From Curtobacterium sp. MCSS17_007 (GTDB taxonomy: Bacteria > Actinomycetota > Actinomycetes > Actinomycetales > Microbacteriaceae), in assembly GCF_003234175.2 (NCBI RefSeq), contig NZ_CP126257.1, positions 496,001 to 560,000 on the forward strand: a DNA stretch of 64,000 nt, read 5' to 3'. Under the pieces are notes generated by a model. It was not told the DNA's origin. It saw only the letters and a program-made list of their open reading frames with translations, and made no database searches. The position numbers and the translations under genes are program-made. Below, piece by piece: positions 9,142-17,900 of the stretch. The stretch's first letter is position 1, and each line of letters begins with the position of its first letter.

Positions 9142-9232
9142 CCACGTTCAAGAAGTATCGGTTACCAGGGCTCCCCCGCAGCTCGACGTTCTACGCGCGA
9201 TCAGCATCCTGCTCGCCCTGACCATCCACTCG
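9138..9232 (+). pseudogene. Remnant of an acyltransferase-3 N-terminus
   Basis: ATG at 9138 overlaps the polymerase stop (ATGA), but that frame ends after 27 codons. In another frame, 9179-9232 reads QLDVLRAISILLALTIHS, which matches the first transmembrane helix of membrane acyltransferase family 3 (OafA/NodX type), where LDxLRAxxILLVxxxHS is characteristic and the histidine is functional. A one-base loss between about 9160 and 9178 would explain the frame change. The homology stops at 9232 where a different gene fragment begins. It looks like the front end of a polysaccharide O-acyltransferase that was coupled to the polymerase gene and then lost by deletion. The assignment rests on about 18 residues. 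Confidence 0.55.
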
Positions 9233-9234
9233 CA

Positions 9235-9657
9235 TTCTCGCCGACGGGCTCGCACGTCCTGCCGGCGCGCATCCGTCGGTACGACGAGGCGGTGAAGAAC
9301 GGCGTCGACCGTGTCGAGAACTGGGGAACGGGGACGCCTCGGCGTGAGTTCCTGCACGTCGACGACATGGCTGCTGCTGTGTTCCACCTCATCGAGCACT
9401 ACGACGGTCCCGGCCAGGTCAACGTCGGGACCGGTTCCGACGTGACCATCCATGAGATCGCGGAGACCATCGCGAAGGTCGTCGGATTCGAGGGGGAGAC
9501 CGTGTGGGACACGTCGAAGCCGGACGGAACCCCGCAGAAGCTGCTCGATGTGTCGAAGCTCGCCGAGGCGGGGTGGAGCGCACAGATCGGGCTCGAGGAC
9601 GGGTTGCGCAGCACGATCGACTGGTTCCACGAGCACAGCGACTCGATCCGCCAGTGA
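9235..9657 (+). pseudogene. fcl: 3' fragment of GDP-L-fucose synthase gene
   Basis: About 140 codons that match the C-terminal third of GDP-L-fucose synthase (GDP-4-keto-6-deoxymannose epimerase/reductase): FSPTGSHVLPARIRRYDEAV, then WGTGTPRREFLHVDDMA, QVNVGTGSDVTIHEIAETIA and SKPDGTPQKLLDVSKL. The frame is intact to the TGA at 9655-9657, but the NAD(P)-binding GxxGxxG domain and the catalytic S-YxxxK are missing, so it cannot be a working enzyme. An internal GTG at 9292 could start a short protein but has no role on its own. The fragment is fused directly to acyltransferase-like sequence, marking a deletion joint. A full fcl with gmd may exist elsewhere in the genome. Confidence 0.82.
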
Positions 9658-9693
9658 TCGAGGTCGGACATGAGGAACCCCTAGGATTGCCGC

Positions 9694-11514
9694 ATGTCCG
9701 ACCAGCCCGAGTCGCGACGCGCTGCTGTACGCCGGGGGAACAGGGCCCGGACCGTGCTGTGGATCGTCCTCGCCGTCGTCCTTCTGCTGATCCTCGCCGT
9801 CGCGTGGGTGGGGGTCCGCGGCGCTCTGGCCAAGGGCCACCTCGAGCGAGCGGTTTCCGACGTCAGTACCCTTCGCTCGCAGTTGGGCAGCGGGGACACG
9901 TCCGGCGCGCAGCCGACGGCGGCGAAGCTCGAGGACGAGGCGTCGGCAGCCCGGTCGCTGACGGGCGACCCGGTCTGGGCGACGTCCGAGCACGTCCCGT
10001 TCTTCGGGACGAACCTGCGTGCCGTGCGGCAGGTCGCCGCGATCGTGGACGACGTCGCGACCGGGGCGGTCGCGCCGGTCTCCGGCGTCGTCGGTGAACT
10101 CGGTTCGGACTCCTTCGCGCCGAAGGACGGCAAGGTCGATCTCGGTCCGCTCGTCAAGGCGCAGGGGCCGGTGCAGCAGGCGGCGACGACGATCGACAAG
10201 GCGTCGAAGGACGCCGACGCGATCGACGTCAGCGGCACGCTCTCGCCGGTGACCTCGGCGGTCAACCAGCTGCGGAACGCGCTGCAGTCGGTCGAGGGAC
10301 AGGTCGACGTGGCGAACCGTGTCGTCCAGCTCGCCCCGGCGATGCTCGGAGCGGACGGCGACCGCCGCTACCTGCTGCTGTTCCAGAACAACGCCGAGCT
10401 CCGCGCCGGCGGTGGGATCCCCGGTGCCGTGGCGCTGCTGAACGTGCAGGACGGTGGGATCTCCCTGCAGGAGCAACGGTCAGGTGGTTCGTTCGGCCCG
10501 TACCCGGAGTCGGTCCTGCCACTCGACGACGGCACCAAGGGCCTCTACGGCGACATCACCGGCCGGTACATGCAGGACGTCACGCTCACGCCGCGCTTCG
10601 ACGTGTCCGCCGAACTGGCCCGCGAGATGTGGAAGCGCGAGACGGGTACCGAAGTCGACGGCGTCCTCGCGATGGACCCGGTGACCCTGGGCTACCTGTT
10701 GCAGGCGACCGGGCCGGTGTCACTGCCGACCGGTGACACGCTCACGTCGGACAACGCGGTGCGGCTGCTGCTGAGCGACGTCTACGCCCGGTACCCGGAC
10801 CCCGCCGTGCAGGACGCCTTCTTCGCGTCGGCCGCGAGCTCGGTCTTCGAGAAGGTCTCGAGCGGTGGCTTCGACGCGAAGCGGTTCGTCGCCGCGTTGA
10901 CGACGGCAGCGGGGGAGGACCGCCTGCGGCTCTGGAGCGCGGACGAGGGCGAAGAGCGTCTCATCGCGGGCACCGCGCTCGCCGGCGAGCTACCGACCGT
11001 GTCGCCGGACACCCGCCAGTTCGGCGTCTACCTGAACGACGGCACCGGTTCGAAGATGGACTACTACCTCGAGAAGACGGTCTCGGTCGGGTCCTCCGTG
11101 TGCCGGAAGGACGGCCGCCCAACCTCGGCCGTCGAGGTGACGATCACGAACACCGCGCCGGCGGACGCCGCGACGAGCCTGCCCGAGTACGTCACCGGCG
11201 GAGGCGCGTTCGGCACGGAGCCGGGCAAGATCAAGACGCTCATCGCGGTGTACGCGCCGACGGACGCGGTCTTCCTCGGCGCGTCGAAGGACGGTCAGGG
11301 GGTGGGCGTCCAGACACTGACCGACGACGGCCACCCGGTCGCGCAGCTGCAGACGCTCCTGGCTCCGGGGGAGAGCGTGACCTTCCGCGTCGCCTGGCTG
11401 GGCGAGGCGAAGTACGCCAAGGCGAGTACCGATGCCATTTCGACCCCGGGGGTCGAGCAGACGAAGGCCCTGCCACTGCGGTTCGACTGCGCGAACCCGA
11501 CCCCCGCAGGCTGA
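9694..11514 (+). CDS. DUF4012 domain protein, membrane-anchored
   Basis: 606 residues. A charged N-terminus (residues 1-24) is followed by one membrane helix (about 25-47, VLWIVLAVVLLLILAVAWVGV) and a large extracellular part. The middle contains YLLLFQNNAELRAGGGIPGAV and the GRYMQDVTLTPRFDVSAELA block that mark DUF4012, a family common next to polysaccharide genes in actinobacteria. Its biochemical role is not established; location beside glycan genes suggests a part in surface glycan attachment or export. The family likeness to the LytR-type fold is sometimes noted but no LytR motifs are seen here. It stands alone, 36 bases after the fcl remnant, and is followed by a 431-base gap. Confidence 0.8.
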   Translation: MSDQPESRRAAVRRGNRARTVLWIVLAVVLLLILAVAWVGVRGALAKGHLERAVSDVSTLRSQLGSGDTSGAQPTAAKLEDEASAARSLTGDPVWATSEHVPFFGTNLRAVRQVAAIVDDVATGAVAPVSGVVGELGSDSFAPKDGKVDLGPLVKAQGPVQQAATTIDKASKDADAIDVSGTLSPVTSAVNQLRNALQSVEGQVDVANRVVQLAPAMLGADGDRRYLLLFQNNAELRAGGGIPGAVALLNVQDGGISLQEQRSGGSFGPYPESVLPLDDGTKGLYGDITGRYMQDVTLTPRFDVSAELAREMWKRETGTEVDGVLAMDPVTLGYLLQATGPVSLPTGDTLTSDNAVRLLLSDVYARYPDPAVQDAFFASAASSVFEKVSSGGFDAKRFVAALTTAAGEDRLRLWSADEGEERLIAGTALAGELPTVSPDTRQFGVYLNDGTGSKMDYYLEKTVSVGSSVCRKDGRPTSAVEVTITNTAPADAATSLPEYVTGGGAFGTEPGKIKTLIAVYAPTDAVFLGASKDGQGVGVQTLTDDGHPVAQLQTLLAPGESVTFRVAWLGEAKYAKASTDAISTPGVEQTKALPLRFDCANPTPAG

Positions 11515-11945
11515 GCGCGAACCATAGACCTGTGACCATCGCGACCTCGCGATCGTCCAGCGTGTTGCTCCGAGAGACGCACTTCCCCGCGTCCCCAGAT
11601 CGGGGGTCACGTGGCGCTCCTGAGTGCCCCCGAATCGCTGCACACTGCACGCACAGCGGCGCAGAGGTGCGCCTCAAGTGAGCAGGAATGTGCCCCTGAC
11701 CAGGGAATAGCGCGCGGTGCGGGGAGCGCTGCCGTGCGTTCACAGATGCAATGCGATGCCCCGAGCGCTGTCCTCGTTGCGTTACATCTATCGAAACTTT
11801 CGGATCTGGTGGCAACAACCTGGGGATTCCCGCTAGATTGAGGGAACTTCGCCATCGCAACTGTGTGCAGCACGCGCCTTGCGAGCGGTGTACGGGCTCT
11901 GGGTGTCAGGGTCTGACGGATCAGATCACTAGGGGAAACACTTCT
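11515..11945 (+). promoter_or_regulatory. Promoter/leader region of the small LAFTG protein, with operator-like dyad
   Basis: No gene found in these 431 bases. At 11792-11802 lies CGAAACTTTCG, a perfect dyad around one base, the form of operator used by several LacI-family regulators of carbohydrate genes in actinobacteria. Downstream, TGGCAA (11809-11814) and TAGATT (11833-11838), 18 bases apart, are a plausible -35/-10 pair, giving a leader of about 100 bases before the ATG at 11946. A run at 11935-11939 (GGGGA) may be the ribosome site. The operator reading is inferred from symmetry only; the cognate regulator is not in the window. Confidence 0.4.
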
Positions 11946-12503
11946 ATGAAGAAGCTCATCGCCGCTGCCCTGCTCGCGGGCGCAGCTTTCGTCGCCGTCC
12001 CGACCGCAGCCAACGCTGCCGGTTACACGCCGGACTCTGACGTCTCGGTCTCGGGCAACTACGTCGCCGGTGGCACCGCTGTCGTGGCCTTCACGCCGGG
12101 TGCCTTCCAGAACGGCGAGGCCGTCCGCGTCCAGGTCACCGGTGCCGGTGCGGTCACGCTCGGCGCCCTGCCGACCACGACCGTCTCGAAGGACTACACC
12201 GCGAACGCCGACGGCTCGCTGAGCGTGCGCGTCACGTTCCCGGCCGGTGGCTCGGGTACCTACAACCTGACCGCGACCGGTGCGACCTCGGGTGTCACCG
12301 GCTTCGCCAACTTCACCATCGCCCCGGCTGACACGGCGGGCACCGTCGGCTCGACCGGCAACTCCGGCACCCCCGGTCAGCTCGCCTTCACGGGTGGCAC
12401 CATCTCGACGCTCGGCCTTTGGGCTGCCGGCGGCGCCATCGTCCTCGGTGGTGGCCTCCTGGTCGTCCGCAAGTCGGTCCGTCGTCAGCACGACGCCGCC
12501 TGA
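11946..12503 (+). CDS. Small secreted LAFTG-anchored surface protein
   Basis: 185 residues. An N-terminal signal peptide (MKKLIAAALLAGAAFVAVPTAANA, cleavage after about residue 25) is followed by one beta-rich domain (about 27-130) with a pattern like Ig-like repeats (VSVSGNYVAGGTAVVAFTPGAF, GTYNLTATG). A short Gly/Ser/Thr linker leads to LAFTG at 146-150, a hydrophobic helix and a basic tail (RKSVRRQ). LAXTG with helix and positive tail is the sorting signal of class E sortases in high-GC actinobacteria, so the protein should be covalently attached to the cell wall. No sortase gene is in the window. ATG and spacing are good. The binding partner is unknown; an adhesin or coat protein are possible roles. 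Confidence 0.85.
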   Translation: MKKLIAAALLAGAAFVAVPTAANAAGYTPDSDVSVSGNYVAGGTAVVAFTPGAFQNGEAVRVQVTGAGAVTLGALPTTTVSKDYTANADGSLSVRVTFPAGGSGTYNLTATGATSGVTGFANFTIAPADTAGTVGSTGNSGTPGQLAFTGGTISTLGLWAAGGAIVLGGGLLVVRKSVRRQHDAA

Positions 12504-12520
12504 GCTCAGCTCGACTGAAC

Positions 12521-12552
12521 GAGGCCCCCGGCACTTCGGTGCCGGGGGCCTC
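12521..12552 (+). terminator. Rho-independent terminator hairpin
   Basis: Perfect 14-base stem GAGGCCCCCGGCAC with a TTCG tetraloop, 17 bases after the stop of the LAFTG protein gene. There is no long U tract, as is usual in high-GC actinobacteria. It may also serve the converging small gene on the other strand. Confidence 0.85.
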
Positions 12553-12582
12553 GTCGCGTCGTGAGCGGGGAAGCGGTACGGG

Positions 12583-12711
12583 TCAGGTGACGATCAGCGC
12601 GATCGCGACGACGGCGACCACCGCGACGGGCGCGACGATCCACAGCCACCAGGGGAACATCGACGGTGGTCGGTAGGGGCGGGGTTGCTTCCGATCCGGG
12701 TTCGGGTCCAT
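12583..12711 (-). CDS. Small single-helix membrane protein (hypothetical)
   Basis: 42 residues from ATG at 12711: a polar, proline-rich head (MDPNPDRKQPRPYRPPSMF) and one strong membrane helix (PWWLWIVAPVAVVAVVAIAL). The helix, the proline-rich start and the clean stop make it a credible small membrane protein although ribosome-site support is weak. An in-frame ATG at 12747 would add 12 residues (MPFRRNGTYGQH). I do not recognise the family. It faces the LAFTG gene and shares the terminator region with it; the VanZ-like gene lies upstream on the same strand, so both may be co-transcribed. Confidence 0.5.
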   Translation of the reverse strand: MDPNPDRKQPRPYRPPSMFPWWLWIVAPVAVVAVVAIALIVT

Positions 12712-12778
12712 GTGCTGACCGTAGGTCCCGTTCCGGCGGAACGGCATGAACGTCTGCAGATCTTCACGTGGGACCGGC

Positions 12779-13654
12779 TCACTGTCCGTCAGCCGCACTC
12801 GCCCGCACCCGACCGAGCACCACGATGCCCACCAGCACGCCGAGCACTGCACCGGACGTGTTCGCGAGCACGTCGTCGACCGACGCGAACCGCGCCGGCA
12901 GGAACAGTGCCTGCACCGTCTCGATGCACACGCTGACGACGAAGCCACCGAGCATCCCGACCCACCAGCGCCGTGCGCCCAGGAGCAGCACGGCCAGGAA
13001 CCCGAACGGCGTGAAGAACACCACGTTCGCCGTGAACTCGACCGCGTCGTACCCGAGCCACGTCGGTGCCCCGAGTCGGTGACCGGCCGCGATGGCCCGC
13101 GTGAGCCACGGCCGGATGCCGCCGTCGACGGGAGACCCCGCGGTGGCCACGAGGACCACCACGACGCCGTAGCAGGCCGCGATTGTCCACGCGACGCGCT
13201 TGCTGCGCACCGAGGCGTGTGCCGCCCGCTCGCGGGCGTGCACGGCCGCGTCGACGAGGGCGCCGATCGCGACGCCGACGAGCCCGGCGACGAGGACGGA
13301 CCGGAAGCGGTCGACCCGTGCATCGGCGTGCGCCGCCGCGAGGGCGGCGAACACCAGGACGACCACGCCGCTCACGACAGCGCGTCGCAGCACCCGGTCC
13401 GGCCTGGAGGCGCGGCTCGCCCCCGCCAGCAGCAGCGGCAGCGGGGCGGTCACCGCGGACACCGCCATCGCCAGCGCGAACCGCTCGTCCACGGCGAGCG
13501 TGCCGTGGCCGAGCGCGCGCAGCGCGCCGGCCACCCCGGCGGCGACCGTCCGCAGTGTCTGCGAGGCGCCGGGCACGAGCAGGAGGGCGACCCCGAGCAC
13601 GACGGCCACGCACAGCACGATCCGCACGAGGGTCGTCCGGCGCGCAGCGGTCAC
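12779..13654 (-). CDS. VanZ-like family membrane protein
   Basis: 291 residues, GTG start. About eight membrane helices. The C-terminal third carries the VanZ-like signature: a charged residue-containing helix with EFTANVVFFTPFGFLAVLL, then GGFVVSVCIETVQALFLPAR and SVDDVLANTSGAVLGVLVG. VanZ-like proteins are named after the teicoplanin-resistance accessory protein but in most actinobacteria their role is unknown. The N-terminal part is an additional set of helices not seen in the shortest family members. Nothing around it suggests a glycopeptide resistance cluster, so resistance should not be inferred. Upstream runs a 273-base regulatory region for the divergent genes at 13928. Confidence 0.8.
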   Translation of the reverse strand: MTAARRTTLVRIVLCVAVVLGVALLLVPGASQTLRTVAAGVAGALRALGHGTLAVDERFALAMAVSAVTAPLPLLLAGASRASRPDRVLRRAVVSGVVVLVFAALAAAHADARVDRFRSVLVAGLVGVAIGALVDAAVHARERAAHASVRSKRVAWTIAACYGVVVVLVATAGSPVDGGIRPWLTRAIAAGHRLGAPTWLGYDAVEFTANVVFFTPFGFLAVLLLGARRWWVGMLGGFVVSVCIETVQALFLPARFASVDDVLANTSGAVLGVLVGIVVLGRVRASAADGQ

Positions 13655-13747
13655 GGGAACCGACCGTACTGTGCCGCGCCTCCCGGTCGACGGCGGCGGC
13701 CCGACGGCCGCGCGATCCGACCGGCAGGCAGTTCATCCACGAAACGA

Positions 13748-13907
13748 GTACCCCGATCGGGGTGATGTACCCCGTTGTTGTGTCCCCCACGCCCGGAAAT
13801 CCGGGGCTGTACCCCGATTGGGATGCACGGAAACCGTGAATGGGCGGGCATCGCTGGCGGTTCCGGGGGACGTTCTCGTACGGTTGTCCCAACGCACGAT
13901 GTACCCC
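13748..13907 (+). promoter_or_regulatory. Cluster of four GTACCCC boxes, one a perfect palindrome
   Basis: GTACCCC occurs at 13748-13754, 13767-13773, 13809-13815 and 13901-13907. The first lies in ACCCCGATCGGGGT (13750-13763), a perfect 14-base palindrome; the third, ACCCCGATTGGGAT, is the same dyad with two changes. The cluster lies directly before the paired small genes at 13928 and 14344, and the same box recurs before the giant surface gene (14784) and the RHS gene (22158, 22234). The arrangement suggests a shared regulator binding site; the regulator is not known. Confidence 0.5.
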
Positions 13908-13927
13908 GGATCGCGAAGGAGAGCGAC

Positions 13928-14254
13928 ATGAGCACCACGGTCACCACCGACACCCGCGAGGTCACCCTCGACACCGACACGGTCGACGTCATCGCGATCC
14001 TCGAGGCCGAGGCTGAGCACTCGGGCCGCGCCGCCCGCGCCAAGACCACCTGGACGCAGGAGGACGACGGCGAGTGGGTCGCCAACTACGGCGGCTACTT
14101 CGGCGGCAGCGTCGACAAGCGCGACGGCCGCTACGTGGCCTCGGACACCTTCGGTCTCGTCGTCGGCGACTTCGCCACGCTCGAGGAGGCCCAGGCCAAG
14201 CTCGCGGACCAGCTCCACGTGATGCTGCCGTCCGTCATCCGCCCGGTCGCGTAG
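13928..14254 (+). CDS. Unknown small protein, first of a tandem paralogous pair
   Basis: 108 residues from ATG with AAGGAG at 13917-13922; the open frame extends upstream but without a better start. No signal peptide or membrane helix, so probably cytoplasmic. The core ANYGGYFGGSVDKRDGRYV, then ASDTFGLVVGDFATLEEAQ and KLADQLHVMLPSVIRP, is shared with the next gene at corresponding positions. An acidic, threonine-rich start (STTVTTDTREVTLDTDTVDV) is also shared in style. I do not recognise the family. The pair sits behind the GTACCCC cluster and before the giant surface protein gene, so it may belong to the same response, but no function can be assigned. Confidence 0.75.
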   Translation: MSTTVTTDTREVTLDTDTVDVIAILEAEAEHSGRAARAKTTWTQEDDGEWVANYGGYFGGSVDKRDGRYVASDTFGLVVGDFATLEEAQAKLADQLHVMLPSVIRPVA

Positions 14255-14343
14255 TGCCCGACGACCATCCCGAGCCGCTCGCGGCCAGCACGACCAGCCC
14301 CACCAGCACCGTCCAGTACCGAAGCAGCACGAGGAGCACGACC

Positions 14344-14673
14344 ATGAGCACCAGCGTCACCAGCAGCCACCCGGCCGAGGTGACCGTGGACACGGCGACC
14401 ATCGAGGTCATCACCGGCATCGCTGCCGGCGTCGTGTCCCCCGACGCACCGGCCCGGGCGCACGTCGTCTGGTCGGAGGCCGACACGGGGCTCTGGGCCG
14501 CGAACTACGGCGGCTACTACGGCGGTGTGATCGACCAGCAGGGCGCACACTTCTTCGTGTCCGACACGTTCGGTCAGTACGCCGGCGACTTCCGTTCGCT
14601 GCACGAGGCGCAGGACCGCCTCGCCGAGCGCCTGCACGACCTGCTGCCGGACGTGCGCCGCACGCTCGACTGA
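14344..14673 (+). CDS. Unknown small protein, second of a tandem paralogous pair
   Basis: 109 residues, ATG with GAGGAGC at 14330-14336. Clearly a paralogue of the preceding gene: ANYGGYYGGVIDQQGAHFF, VSDTFGQYAGDFRSLHEAQ and RLAERLHDLLPDVRR align without gaps with its neighbour. The conserved parts are the W...ANYGGYxGG block, the SDTFG turn, the GDF-xx-L-xEAQ helix and the LPxVxR end, while the N-terminal 45 residues have diverged. This is consistent with an old tandem duplication and separate partners. The 89-base spacer lacks a terminator, so both are likely on one transcript that ends at the hairpin 14690-14743. Confidence 0.75.
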   Translation: MSTSVTSSHPAEVTVDTATIEVITGIAAGVVSPDAPARAHVVWSEADTGLWAANYGGYYGGVIDQQGAHFFVSDTFGQYAGDFRSLHEAQDRLAERLHDLLPDVRRTLD

Positions 14674-14689
14674 CACCGGGACCATCCTG

Positions 14690-14743
14690 ACGGGAGGCCC
14701 GGATCACCTCCGCCACACGGCGGACGTGATCCGGGCCTCCCGT
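14690..14743 (+). terminator. Dispersed hairpin repeat, copy 1 (terminator-like)
   Basis: An 18-base arm beginning ACGGGAGGCCCGG (14690-14707) is perfectly repeated in reverse complement at 14726-14743, with an inner CCGCC/GGCGG stem in the loop. It lies 17 bases after the second paralogue. The outer sequence GACGGGAGGCCCGG recurs in at least six other places in the window. Confidence 0.8.
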
Positions 14744-14783
14744 TCGTCGTCCCGGTGCCCGTGCCCGCCGAGCGCGGGTCGCT

Positions 14784-14790
14784 GTACCCC
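14784..14790 (+). promoter_or_regulatory. GTACCCC box before the giant surface protein gene
   Basis: Single GTACCCC (within GCTGTACCCCC) about 150 bases before the ATG at 14942; the same GCTGTACCCC context appears at 22155-22164 before the RHS gene. Downstream, CTGGGGACCCCCGGTG near 14813-14828 forms further symmetric G/C boxes. Inferred regulatory site. Confidence 0.4.
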
Positions 14791-14941
14791 CAGAACGAGG
14801 AGGTCCCCCCTACTGGGGACCCCCGGTGAACCCCGGCGCACTCAGGTTCCTGCCAGGATCAGATCGACGCCAGCGACCGTCCTTCTGCACGGACCGTCAC
14901 GACAGCTCGGCGTCAGCATCGTCTCGACCCGAAAGTGACTC

Positions 14942-17900
14942 ATGCTGCCTGTGCACCAGGGCACCCGTGTGCCCGGTGACGACCCTGCAGGTCGTCCTCC
15001 CCTGTCCGCCCGCCGGCCCGGCCGGCGCCTCGTCGCCATGCTCGGCACGGCGCTGCTCGTCGGCGCCGGTGTCTCCGCGACAACCGCGGTCGTCGCCGCC
15101 GAGCCGGCCGCGGCCGTCACCGCGCTGAGCAACGGGCGCCTGGTCTGCGACCAGAACACGCTCTACGCCGTCAACGCCGCGGGCAAGGTCGTCGCCGTCG
15201 ACATCACGCAGGGCTCGACCGCCGGCCAGAACGTGCCGGTCACCGACCTGGGCGCCGAGGGCAACAACGGCCTGGGCATCTCGCGCGAGGGCGTCTCGAT
15301 GTTCGCCGCGTCGAACGGCGGCAGCGCGACGATCAAGCAGTACGACCCGAAGACCGGACAGGTGCTCGCCACCATCCCCACCGACGGCGTCCACTCGGTG
15401 ATCCGCGGCGCGGTCAACCCGGTCACCGGCGTCTACTACTACGGTGACGCCACCAAGATCTGGGCCTACGACCCGGCGGCGGGCAAGACCCTCGGCCAGG
15501 TCGGCACCCTGACCGGCATGACGACCACGAACTCGGCCGGTGGCTCGAGCGTCAACGGTGACTTCGCCTTCAGCTCGCGCGGCCTCATGTTCGTCGTCGC
15601 CGCGCACAAGGTGTACCGCGTCGACACCACCGAGCTGCCGACCACGCCGATGCCCGCGGGCGGCCGCAACCTCAGCACAACCGAGATCGGTGAGCTGCCG
15701 AGCGGCACGAACAGCCCCGGCATCGCGTTCTCGTCCGACGGGTACCTCTACGTCTCGTCGACGGCGAGCAGCAACAACACCAGCACGACGACCGTCTACC
15801 AGCTCGACCCGACCTCCGGCGCCGAGATCCGCCGCTTCGCCGTCTCGGGCAACTTCGGCGCCACCGACCTCGCGACCTGCAACTACGCGGACACGCTGAC
15901 CGGTCAGGCCTCCGTCGACGACCGGTGGAAGGACACCGACCAGTTCACCCTCGCCATCGCCGGCGACGGCATCAAGGCCACGACGCCCGGCGCTTCCGGC
16001 ACGACCACCGGCACCGCCACCGGTGTGCAGCCGAAGACCGCCGGCGCGCTCCTGACGACGCCGGACAAGGACTACACGGTCACGCAGCAGCCCGCCGGCA
16101 CCACCGACCCGACGAACTACGACACGACGTGGCAGGCCGTCGACCTGTCGACGAAGCGCACGGTCGCCAGCGGCACCGGCGGCACCGCATCGTTCCGCTT
16201 CCCGCAGGCGACGACCGCCGACGGCACCGACGTCGTCGTCACGTTCACGAACACGCTCAAGCTCGCGCACATCACGACGAGGCCGGACTCGTACCGCACG
16301 CCGGTCGGCACGCAGCTGGTCGTCCCCGCCACCGGAGTGCTCGGCAACGACTCCGGCACCGGCCTGACCGTGCAGTCCGCCAGCGCCCCGGGACACGGCA
16401 CCGTGACCTCGTCCGCCGACGGAGGATTCACCTACACGCCGACGAAGGGCTTCTCCGGCACGGACCAGTTCACGTACACCGCCGCCGACGGGTCCGGTCG
16501 GACCTCGACGAGCACCGTCACGGTGACCGTCTCGCCGACCGGCGCCGACGACGCGTTCTCGGTGCGGGCCGGCGGGACCGCGACGGCGGACGCGGCCACG
16601 GGCCTCCTGGCCAACGACAGCGGCAGCGACCTGACCATCACCGGCCACACCGACCCGGCGCACGGCACGCTCGTGCTCGGGAAGGACGGCTCGTACCGCT
16701 ACACCCCGGCCCAGGGCTTCTCCGGGACCGACTCCTCCACCTACACCGCGACGGACGGCAACGGCACCACCACGACGGCGACCGTCACCGTGACCGTCCT
16801 GCCCGCGGCCCGTGCCGACAGCATCACCGTCACCGCCGGCGGCCCGACGACGGGCGCGGCACCGGGCCTGCTCGGCAACGACCAGGGGACCGACCTGACC
16901 GTCACCGGCTCGACCCAGCCCGCGCACGGCACGGTCAGTGTCGGGAAGGACGGCTCGTACACCTACACGCCCGCTGACGGCTGGTCGGGCGAGGACTCCT
17001 TCGACTACACGGTCACCGACGGCAACGGGAAGACCGACACCGTCACGGTGTCCGTGCTCGTGCGCCCGGCTGCAACCGACGACACGATCACCCTGCCCGC
17101 GGGTGGCACCGCCACGGCGACGACCCGCGCGGACGGCGTCCTCGGCAACGACCGCGGCACCGACCTGACGATCCGCTCGAACACGCAGCCGGCCCACGGT
17201 TCGCTCACGCTGCACGCAGACGGCACCTACACGTACGTGCCCGCGACCGGGTTCTCCGGAACCGACACCGTCACGTACCGGGCAACCGACAGCGCAGGCA
17301 CGGTCGTCAGCGGCACCGTCACGCTGGTGGTCGTGCCCGTCGCGGCCGACGACCGCGCGGCGACCACCGCGAACGAGCCCGTCACGATCGACGTGGTGGG
17401 GAACGACACCGGCACCGACCTCACGCCGAAGGTCGCCACGGCTCCGGCCCACGGCACCGCGGTCGTGGACGACGACGGCGCCGTGGAGTACACGCCGGCC
17501 CGCGACTGGTCCGGCACCGACACCTTCTCGTACACGGTGACCGACGGCTCCGGCCGGACGTCGCAGCCCGCGACCGTCGCGGTCGCGGTCGCGCCGACCG
17601 CCCGTCCGGACACCACCTCGACGACGGCCGGCACCCCGGTCACCGTCGCGGCGACGGCCATGACGAGCAACGACTCCGGCACCGGGCTCACCGTCACCGG
17701 GGTGCGCACCGCCTCGAACGGCACGGTCGCGCTCGACGCGGACGGCAACGCCGTCTTCACCCCGGCCGACGGCTTCTCGGGCACCGGGTCGTTCTGGTAC
17801 GACGTCCGTGACACCTCGGGCGGCGCCGACTCCACCTGGGTCGTCGTCGTGGTCGGACCGCAGGCGACCGCGGACACCGCGACCGTCCCGGCGTCCACCA

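Noticed and set aside
9148..10476. 442-codon minus-strand frame over the DUF4012 gene
   Set aside because: Overlaps a well-supported gene and is a low-complexity shadow.
12779..13654. Glycopeptide resistance role for the VanZ-like protein
   Set aside because: No vanHAX or vanRS genes nearby; VanZ-like proteins are common without resistance.
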